Assembly: GCA_024449915.1 (NCBI GenBank) | Contig: JAMZAV010000359.1 | Location: 124,001 to 188,000 of the forward strand | Direction: 5' to 3' | Length of the DNA: 64,000 nt | From: Sweltsa coloradensis | Taxonomy: Eukaryota > Arthropoda > Insecta > Plecoptera > Chloroperlidae | Part shown: piece after piece, positions 55,725-64,000 of the stretch | Position numbering within the stretch: position 1 is the stretch's first letter | Layout: every line of letters starts with the position of its first letter | Position numbers and translations under genes: made by a program | The notes under the pieces: generated by a model | What the model was told of the DNA's origin: nothing | What the model saw: only the letters and a program-made list of their open reading frames with translations | Database searches by the model: none

Positions 55725-58700
55725 GTAAGTCTTTTTCGCGTCATCTTAAATTCAGTACACTTACAATCTTTATCATCATTATTGAACAAGAATTTACGGG
55801 TTAATAATATGCCTTCCAAAAGGCTATAGGCCTAGGCCCAGGTCTTGCCGAAGTCCTTGTGTGTGGCCTAGGCCCTAGGCTTAGGTTAGGTTAGTTTCCG
55901 ACAAGAACCCCCTAGCCTAGGGGCTTTGCTAGGGGCCTACATCCTGGCTAGGCCCCTAGGGCCTATCATTCACTACGTTTATCAGGCGAGCTCGGACTAC
56001 TCGGTGCGTGCTGGATTTCCAATCTCAGTTCGCTAATGTTTATCAAGAACTTTCAGATAGGACTAGGCCTAGCTCAGTCCGAGCTAAAAGGTTTAGAAAT
56101 ATCACCGCTTGCTAAATATATCAATGCACAGCTGTTTGTGACGGTTATTGCTGTTGTTGTTGGAAGCAGTGGCTGTGATTGGAAGATTACAAAGAAAATG
56201 GCATCGAGTTCGCATATTTGAGCTTGATTGAGTTTAGCAGTCAAATTTCAGATCGTATCAACCGAGCTGGCTCGGTTTGTGTTGCGAGCTGAAAAGGGAG
56301 CGCGAGCCGAGACGGGTGCGCATCATCAGAGTGTTTATCAAGCTAAATAAGCTCGCACCGAACGAGCTCGTACCGAGTAGTCCGAGCCCAGCCTTCCTGA
56401 TAAACGTAGTCATAGATTCCCTAGGGCCTAGCCTAGGCCTTATCTCAGGAGGGGCTTTACAGCGGTATGGGGGGATTATTTATGGAAGTTCCAGCGGAAA
56501 GTAGTAAACGGATCTGGGTCGGTATGGTTTCTTGGAATGTGGTAGGCCCTAGCTAGTGGGTCTTTGAGGGAATTTAGATCGTGTTTAGGGGAGGGCAGTA
56601 ATTAGGTCTAGGAGGAGTGAGCCGAGTGGTTGCCACCGGGCGGAAGAGCCCATTTGTAACCGTTAGGAATTGTTGTTATGTTAAGCATCATTCACAACTA
56701 GTTCTAAGGCGCAAGGCCTAAGACGTAATATTTTGTATTGCCGAGTATGTGTTTCAATCAGAACGTTCACAACACGTCTGTTTGTTTTGTTTGTTTTTAT
56801 TATCATCCAAGAGACTTTATAGTATACCCCTTAAGTTGCAAGGGCTAAGGTTTATGTCGTAACCAATTGCCCAAAATCCAATTCTTACGACAGGTTTCCT
56901 ACGACGAGCCAATCACAAACAAGGAAACTCCCCACTCCTGCTTATTTCATTCCACAGCTGATTGTACGCGCATGCTCAATACGCAGGAGCAATGAAAAAT
57001 GGCATGGTTGTTGTGAACGCCTAGCATTTCTTACGACTTACGCCTTAGGCCTACACCTTAGACCTTGCACCTTACGCCTTAGAACTAGTTGTGAATGATA
57101 CTTTATGAACATCGACACAGCCATTGTTGCCATTGGGTAACCACCCCAAAGGCCTCCAAAGGGATATTAAATACACAAAGCCACCACAAACTGCAACCCA
57201 GCCATCATTGCTCAAAACGACTTGCTAGGCTTATCCCTCCCTAGTTGTTTTTCCCTCTGTTTAGCCCTAGGCCTAGCTCGATGCACAATTGTCCATTGTC
57301 GGTAACAATAACGGGAAGTTTGATCTAAAGTTAGATACAAAACAAGATTTTTGTACAAAGCCCTTTGCCCAATGTTAATTTCCTGTTATCGTTAAATCAT
57401 TCCAGTTTCAATTGTGCCTCGACCTTAAACCCAGAGCCTAGGCTAGGCTTGTGTAGGCCTATGCCTATAAAATAGGGCTATGGTAAAAAAGAAGGATTTG
57501 TGTACTAGGCAATGTTTTTATTCCTTTTTTGGTTGAAAAAACACCAGAAGAACCATAACGGAGCAATTTTAAATCATTTTTAAACAGGCGCACACAAGTG
57601 TTTACAAAATAAAACACAAAACAACAGGTACTGAGTAGGCCTACTACTAACAACACATAACAAGCAGCCTGCAACCACCATCACTTCCAGACGCAGCCAT
57701 CTTCTAACTCAAATCCAGCCTAAACCAATGTTATCAACTACGGTAAATTCCAAAATGAAGTTCGATGCACAACTAGGCCCTAACTATTTAAAGGGTGTTG
57801 CCCCCCCAACCCCCGGGAAAAGCTTTAGTTGCCAGCACTAGGCCCTACAAAACATCATTCCCCCCCCCCCCAACAACATTAGGCCTAATGTCAATAACAC
57901 AAACCTTTCAAATGACCAGTATAAACATACCCAAATGAACTTGTGCCGACTTATCACTCCACAAACCATGTAGGTAATACTGCTCAATCATTTAAAAATT
58001 ACCAAGTCCAAAGTAATTCCGGTCCGCTTAATAATTCTTCACAAAAGGGAATATTCCACTTTCATCAAATACTGTACAAATATATTTTTTAGAAGAGTAT
58101 TTCGTCCCGATTACAAATAGACCTATCTAGGTACTTTGTTTTTCCGTGAAATAATAATCCAATGATTTAGGTAGCCGTTTTAAAAACAGCATTTATTTAA
58201 ATATTCTAAGAGCGGCAAAAACGACTATGACGTCAGAACTGTGTCAAACCAACGCCGTCTGGTTACACATAGGGGCCTACATACATACATCCAGACATAC
58301 ATCCACGGCGGTGTTTTAAACAATGCAGCGCCAAGCGTAGCCTACAGTAGTTGAGTTGACAGAGAGCGAGTTGACAAAGTTGTTAGGCTGGAAAACAATA
58401 TTGAGCCATACATTCTTTTGTTGGAACCACTACTATATAATCTGCATTTCTTTTACAAGGTCCCACACCCAAAATTTTCAAAAATATCTGGGGGGAGAGA
58501 GATAGGCCTATGAGCTTTCAACTAAATGAATTATTTTCACCACTAATTCACCGCTTTTGGGTACATCATCATCATTATCCATTGCCGTTTCCTACTTCTG
58601 GCAGGGTCAGCTTGGGTTTTGCAACCACATACTTCCACTTCTTTCTATCCTACCACAATCGTGTCTCTGCTACATCCTCCCAGCTCTCTCCTCTAGTATG

Positions 58701-61700
58701 TAGGTCTCTTGCTATGGTCTCATTCCATCTCTTCCTTGGTCTCCCCCTTCTTCTTCCTCCTTCAATCCTTTTCTCATACATTCTCCTGGGCATCCTCTCT
58801 CCTGTCATTCCTCGTTTCATATGCCCAAACCATCTCGGCCATGTCCTTCCCATCCTGTCATCTATTTTCTCCACCCCAAGCATCTCTCTGATGTTCGTAT
58901 TTCTAATTCTAATCTTGTCTTGCCCACTGTGCTCCTCAGGAATCTCATCTCCGCCGCCTGTATTTGGCTTTCTTCTCTATCACCCATAGTCCAGGTTTCT
59001 GCCGCATATGTGAGGATCGGTATGAAATAGGTCTTGTATAGTGTCATCTTGCACTGTATGGGTATTTTCCCTATCCCACACCAGGCCTTTTACACATTGG
59101 TAGAAGTTTCTTGGCTTTTGTATTCTGTTATCTGTTGGTAATTTCCTTTTTTATCTTCCCGCTTGCCATTATTTAACTTCCTAGGTATCCAAAACTCTCC
59201 ACCACTTCCAGGGCTCTTTCTCCAATCTTGATTTTTGCATGATAGTTCCTTACGTCTCTCTCTCCTGGCATAGTAACAACCTTGCTCTTGCTCACCCAAT
59301 TATCTTCATGCCGGCCTCTTCAATGTGCCTCTTCCAGAGGTCTGTGTATTTGTTGAGTAGGCCTACCTCCTCTTACTCTGACCACGCCACGAAATCATCG
59401 GCAAACAGCATAACCTCTACCTCCTCCATTTCCTCCATCTTTACCTTGTTGTGAATGTTATCCATTACTATTATAAATAGCAGTGGGGACAGCACACTTC
59501 TCTGCCTCAGCCCTTTTGTTATTTGGAACCACCCTGACATCCCAAACTATGTTTTTACACAGCTTTCACATACCTACTATGTACATACTTTAACCCTGTC
59601 TATCAGTCCTTTGTCCACTCATTTGTTATTTGGGTACATAATATGTAATAAAAACGTTAATTGACTTTTATTTTCACCTAAAATACCTGCCAAGTGCCTA
59701 TAGGTCTAGGTTACCGTATTGCAAATAATACAGAGATTTATAATTCTGATTTTGTACCCATCCCCATGCCGAGACCGTGTCTATAGGCTTTCAATCATTT
59801 GATGACAGCTCAGTTGCTATACATATATTGTAGATATAATTATTCTTAACTTTTCAGAGATCGTGGCATACAGTGAAGCCGCTGTAAGAAATAATTCCGG
59901 TGTCGTGGAATACTGTCGTACATCCATGGCTGCACTTTCGGGTGGTACTGCAGGAGTTCTCGGCCTCACTGGCTTCTACGGATTCGGTTTCTACGTGTTT
60001 GCTGTGGTTGGTCTTTGGGTAAGCATAGAGCTATTGATTCCCCCTTGGCCAGTTTTTATAATAACTAGTGATTTAGTTGCAGTAAGCATGTACGCCTAAG
60101 CCTACAGGAACCGATTTCATCTACTACTTAGACGTACCGGTAGGCCTACCTAAGATGCCAGGGCAGCAGGTAGGCTACAGTATTTGTATGGAAAATCAGA
60201 TTCACTGTAACTGTAAGCCCTTGATAGATCCATGGTCTATTTAAACTTGACATGGTTTTAAAAGAAAGGGTACCATGTTGACTTAAAATAAAAGTTTAAC
60301 ACTTGAGTGAGCTAATATTATAAATTATAATAAATGAGTCAGTGAAAAGTTGCTAGAATTAATTTTGTAATGTAAATGACTAAAAATATGTGTGTTTAGG
60401 GCAAATTTAATTAAGTGTGTAATGAGAAAATCTGCCTTAACTCAAAAGGAAGAGCATTCCATGGCCTACAAGTCCTGTAGGCTTGATAATTAAGCCTCTA
60501 CCAAGTTCTGCTACATGACTACAGTTTTGCAATCTTACGTAAGGGACCAGATTAGTAGTAGGCCTACCACAGGTAATACTAGTACTATGCAATTCCCCAT
60601 AGAAATTGAAGTTCTACATCTTTTTCCTATATGTTTCAATCAATAGAATATCAAAAGATAAACGTCTTGCAGTACCGGTAGCACTGTCACTCTGAACTTT
60701 TGTTTTTGTAGCTAGGCCTAACGCAAGTTGCTCGGCTTTGTACACGACATTCAACTCTCTGAAAAGTGACTTCGTTAAATCCGTTAGTAGGCCCTAACAG
60801 CCAGGGGCAGGAGTGCCGGCAAACATCTAGTGCTGAATTCAGCACACATGCTCTCGCAGCTAGAAATTCCTTATATGTTTTGTGCTTAGTATGTACCTAC
60901 GCAATATGTTAGTAGTAAGTAACAAATGTTTTCAATAGTTGGGGCATGTGGTTATCTTATCTTAAACTCTTGTGTAGGCTTATAGAACGCTTGATGATAA
61001 TTGTATTTATATTTTATGGGCCCGCCATCAATTGATGGTTTACAATAATATTAAGGCTAATAGAATGGCCTAATATACACCGGAAATGTTTTTCCCAGTT
61101 TATTTTTTTAAGGGGCAGTGCACTCTTTAAATATCTTGCGGGGCACTTAGCTCAAAATATTGGTAGATAAGTCCAAAATTTGTTAAAAATTTATGTTCTT
61201 TCATATGACATTCTAAAAAATATTTTAAATCTAGTTGCATACGGTAGGATACCTGCCAAGTTTTACGAATTACTCGAATTATTCGTAAAATTTACGAAAA
61301 ACTGTAGTCATTTACGATTTGACAAACTGCCCTGTCAGTTTTACAGATTTTTCAAAAAATTTCAATTTTTTTTCTTCTACAAAAAATTGTGTTTTTATAT
61401 TTAAAATTGGCACACTGCGTGAATTTCACGTTTCTTGCCTTCCTTGGTATGTGTAACCCCCTCCCCCTCATGGGCCGCCCGCCCTAGCCCCCAAGAAAAA
61501 AAATTATTAAAGTGTCCCCAAAACTCACTAAAACACACCAAATTGCACCAAGATTGTAAAAGAAATCCGGAGGGTTTGCTCCGGACTCCATATTTTGCTG
61601 GGGGGGCTCGCCCCCCAGACCCCTCGTTTCCCCCTTAAAAGTCTGTTCGGGGACTATTTATGAATTTGGGAATTTAAAACTTGGCAGGTATCTAGTTGTA

Positions 61701-62085
61701 ACTTTGTACCTCAGGGGCCAGGGCTTCCCATGTTATCTGCCATCCTTCAAATTGAAGTTTTTATACCCTTTAGACAGCCCTGAAGCCTAATGTTAGGCCT
61801 ACACATTAACAGTAGGGATCGTGTTTCTTCTTCAATATAAGTTATCTATTACCTTATGTCGGAATTCCGTTTCAGCCAAGCTTGAAAAAAGTATCCCGAA
61901 GTTTTAATTTTTTAATGTTGAATTACCGTAATTAATAATTAGGCCCTAATTACTTTTGGGTCATATAAAATGTTTGTATTGTTTTGTTTCAGTGCCTCAT
62001 TCTTTTCAAAGCCGGCTCACACTGGAAAAAATATTTCATCAGTCGACAATCACTTCTCACAAACGGGTTCTTCGGGGGTCTTTTC
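55682..62085 (+). CDS. EMC6: ER membrane protein complex subunit 6 (last exon missing)
   Basis: Small membrane subunit of the EMC, the ER insertase for tail-anchored and multi-pass proteins. Exons 55682-55724, 59858-60018 and 61993-62085 join in frame to 99 codons: [14 protein letters not shown], then [68 protein letters not shown] and TNGFFGGLF. The YCRT, LSGxTAG and GGLF blocks are the family signature. The final roughly 16 residues expected in a human-sized protein (110 aa) are not found before 64000. Either the last exon is off the edge or the frame reads on to a non-conserved end at 62223. ATG 55682 has the better Kozak context (AACATGG); an in-frame ATG at 55661 would add seven residues. 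Confidence 0.92.
55830..55971. repeat. AGGCCT-rich tract
   Basis: Dense TAGGCCTAGG / CCTAGGCCC words, as at 55010-55165 on the other side of the divergent promoter. Confidence 0.65.
55972..56410. mobile_element. MITE-like element with TIRs
   Basis: The left ACTACGTTTATCAGG is repeated exactly inverted at the right, then GCTCGGACTACTCGGT on both arms. About 439 bp, GC-richer, rich in GAGCTCG words. EMC6 intron 1. Confidence 0.75.
56688..57099. mobile_element. MITE-like element with TIRs
   Basis: The arms ATCATTCACAACTAGTTCTA then AGGCG are inverted at the right end, where CCTTA-type words form an internal degenerate repeat. About 412 bp. EMC6 intron 1. Confidence 0.75.
58565..59540 (-). mobile_element. 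Degenerate LINE fragment, minus strand
   Basis: Read on the minus strand in several frames: [32 protein letters not shown] (RT motif C), [19 protein letters not shown], then [14 protein letters not shown] and [18 protein letters not shown]. The FGHxxRM and GRPRKRW ending is common in LINE ORF2 C-termini. Many stops. It is a different family from the 50.6 kb LINE; its 3' edge matches the solo piece at 1512. Confidence 0.8.
59858..60018 (+). CDS. EMC6: EMC6 coding exon 2
   Basis: After TTTTCAG it completes Glu and encodes [20 protein letters not shown] and the first two hydrophobic segments; TGG|GTAAGC, phase 0. Confidence 0.95.
61135..61800 (+). repeat. Dispersed repeat E, copy 2 (interrupted)
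   Basis: Matches 5040-5275 on both sides of an insertion at 61238-61690. EMC6 intron 2. Confidence 0.65.
61238..61690. mobile_element. Inverted-repeat insertion with 8-bp duplication
   Basis: TCTAGTTG flanks both sides (61230-61237 and 61691-61698). TACCTGCCAAGTTTT near the left end is inverted at the right end, with about a dozen extra bases outside on the left. The inner part has a (TTTACGAATTA)-like stretch and C-rich arms. The uninterrupted repeat at 5.1 kb shows the target. An 8-bp duplication suggests hAT; the asymmetry of the ends leaves doubt. Confidence 0.65.
61993..62085 (+). CDS. EMC6: EMC6 coding exon 3
   Basis: After [27 protein letters not shown], then [11 protein letters not shown]. 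The donor after GGLF (GTATCC) is weak; it is chosen because homology stops there. Confidence 0.85.
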
Positions 62086-62232
62086 GTATCCTTTTACAAA
62101 ATGTTGGTAGTTAGGAACGGTAGCCTACATAATAAGTCTAGGCCTACTGAACTATGCCCCTCTGCAGTGGCAGGAAATAGGTACTCACTTCATCAATCTC
62201 CATTAAATTTAAAATGTGATTAGATTTTTTTT

Positions 62233-62659
62233 GTGTGGCTCGTTGGTCTTGTGGTTAGCATATATCTGCTTCCAATGCAGAAGGTCCAGGGTTTGATTCC
62301 CGCCAAAGTCAGAAGTTTTTTAACTTCTGATTTGGACTTCAGTCCATCAGGAGTTTGTAAATGGTGACTTTGGAGCCGTCCTAGCAAAGAAGTACATAAT
62401 AAATTCAGAGTTGTTCTGAATCGGCCTTGTTGATTCTGGCGTTGATCCGCGGGTGTTTGCACTGTCCATTACCACTGATTGCTGTATTTCCTATTAAAAA
62501 TATCGATCTTTGGTTGGTTATCGCTCACTCGTCGATTGCGTCGGGGCCTACAGGGTTGGCTTGGTTGCTTAGATTTATTGTCTTAACCACTGAAAATCAG
62601 TTATATATAACTGAGTGGGTAGACTCTAAATACAATTTATTTTATTTATTTATTTATCT
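62233..62659 (+). mobile_element. tRNA-derived SINE family 1, copy 3
   Basis: Full order from GTGTGGCTCGTTGGTCTTGT, box B GGGTTTGATTCCC and the body to CTGAGTGGGTAGACTCTAAA and the ATTTATTT tail. Very close to 14229-14680. Confidence 0.88.
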
Positions 62660-62699
62660 AGGTACGGGTACTTCAATTATTTTTCTCCAATACTAGAAC

Positions 62700-63776
62700 T
62701 TTTTTTGTAGGGCTATGCTGATGCACAATGTTTTCTTCTCTGCAAGTGGCTAAGGGCGTCAATTCAAGGATAGTTTTCTAAAGGGGCACACTTAGGCAAC
62801 CCAATATCAGTTATCACCCAACCGGCCAACATCCAAATTATTGACCACGCAGTTAACTATGTAATACCTATTTATAGTATTTGAAAACTTTTTGGGAACT
62901 TTTCCTGCTTCCAGTTGTTATATTGATATGCAATTTTGGGTACTTAATTGTTAAGCAAGGATATGGTACACTCTTCTATAGTTGAATATTAGGTACTAAA
63001 CATTATTGCGTATTACGCACAAATAAATTCCAAAATTTACCAATAGGGCAATGCCAAGCTGGCTCGTCGGATTCTCCGCTAGAATCGCATGATCAGGGTT
63101 TGGTCACAGGACTCTTTACATTGTGGTTCCAGTGGAACTTACACTTGGCGGTGACCAAACGTCAATCGTTCTGCACTCTGGTGGGAAATCTGTTACCTAC
63201 CACAACAATAATGCACTGCCGTCAAAATGTTGTAAAAATTCATATTTTATCAACGTCCAGACAACGGTGACCAAACCCCGACCGTTCTGCGCTCTGGTGG
63301 GATATTAGTTTGACTACTCTATTGACCTATTTTGAGTATTTTGATGATTTTACACAAATCCAAAATCCTAAAAATCAATTTAATTTCTTTGGATTTTTTG
63401 TGATATATATAGTAGTTGGAAAAAATGTGCCTTTTAGAGACGATATTATACATCACCATAATTTATGTGCAAAGTGTAGTAACAATCTAATAAAATCTGG
63501 GTTCAGGAAAAGTTCCAGAAAAAAAGTCACTGGTATTGCAGACTATTGGTTTTAAACATCGGTTAATGGTTATCAATCGTATCGAGAACCGGTGTATTCA
63601 CCATGGCAATGGTCGGTCATTGCATTTTTTGTCAAATCAAATATCCCAAAGCAGCCACAGCCATTGCCCACCACTGCAGAAATCTTTGGTTTTGTTCTTC
63701 ACCTGCATGCACCATCACAACTTGTTTGAAATCTTCGTCATTTGTTTTCCGATCATATTAACAACAAAGCTATCAT
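62700..63776. other. Intron or flank with a short direct repeat
   Basis: A 41-bp unit (CGGTGACCAAAC..., GTTCTGC.CTCTGGTGGGA) occurs at 63150-63190 and again at 63266-63306. No homologue of the last EMC6 exon was found by eye. Confidence 0.5.
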
Positions 63777-63991
63777 TAAGATCATGATTTTTAGGACTAT
63801 ACACTAGGCCTACTCTAAATAAAACAAAGATTACGATATTTCAAAGGTTAATCCACCTCCTTCATCAGGTTTTTTTACTTATATATTTACTATAACAATA
63901 AAACCTGATGAAGGAGGTTGATTAACCTTTGAAATATCGTAATCTTTGTTTTATTGTGAGTAGTGTATAGTCCTAAAAATCATGATCTTAA
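63777..63991. mobile_element. MITE family B, copy 2, with inner palindrome
   Basis: The ends TTAAGATCATGATTTTTAGG are inverted at the right, as in 28491-28625. Inside is a second long inverted repeat (ACAAAGATTACGATATTTCA and CTTCATCAGG) that the other copy lacks. The arms total about 90 bp. Confidence 0.8.
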
Positions 63992-64000
63992 ATCTGACCT

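Noticed and set aside
58510..59664. Plus-strand Ser/Pro-rich open frames in EMC6 intron 1
   Set aside because: They are antisense shadows of the degenerate LINE, whose RT and C-terminal motifs are clear on the minus strand.
62086..62223. Read-through end of EMC6 after GGLF
   Set aside because: An open frame continues for 45 codons, but it loses all resemblance to the conserved hydrophobic C-terminus; an unseen last exon is likelier.
63865..63945. CTGATGA...GAAA in MITE family B resembling a second hammerhead
   Set aside because: The paired bases do not start directly after CTGATGA, and three unpaired bases precede GAAA. No GTC-type cleavage triplet is suitably placed. Better explained as part of the inner palindrome.

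Overview
The window is nuclear DNA from an intron-rich metazoan. Four conserved eukaryotic protein genes are split by GT-AG introns and embedded in AT-rich, repeat-dense DNA. There are no operons, ribosome binding sites or CRISPR arrays. Abundant tRNA-derived SINEs, CR1/Jockey-type LINE remnants, hAT-like and TA/TTAA-type miniature elements, and very frequent TAGGCCTA words suggest a marine invertebrate, possibly a non-vertebrate deuterostome. That taxonomic guess is an inference of low confidence.

Layout. (1) 2.6-12.2 kb, minus strand: PSMB6, the proteasome beta1 subunit, complete in five coding exons (231 aa). Its introns hold a hAT element nested in another hAT element, two separate partial duplications of its own exons, and a repeat carrying a hammerhead-ribozyme motif. 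(2) 12.6-19.7 kb, plus strand: CDC37, the HSP90 co-chaperone, complete in six exons (366 aa), head-to-head with PSMB6 across about 416 bp. (3) 19.7-37 kb: no confident gene; SINEs, MITE-like elements and AT-rich DNA, plus a candidate C-terminal exon at 30.1-30.2 kb. (4) 37.1-55.4 kb, minus strand: a DHHC palmitoyltransferase of the ZDHHC2/15/20 type with seven shared exons and two alternative C-terminal exons. A broken LINE lies antisense in its first intron. (5) 55.7-62.1 kb, plus strand: EMC6, a subunit of the ER membrane protein complex, head-to-head with the ZDHHC gene across about 312 bp. Its last coding exon was not found and is probably beyond the right edge. (6) To 64 kb: SINE, MITE and short direct repeats.

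The four genes are housekeeping genes of protein quality control and membrane-protein biology (proteasome, kinase chaperone, palmitoylation, ER insertase), arranged as two divergent pairs. They do not form one pathway. The most unusual signals are the hammerhead motif ending exactly at a repeat boundary, the tandem exon fragments that keep their splice donors, the duplicated C-terminal exons of the palmitoyltransferase, and an inverted SINE pair flanking CDC37 exons 2 and 3. All splice sites were read by eye from reading-frame continuity, GT/AG signals and remembered family conservation; no alignment or search was run.
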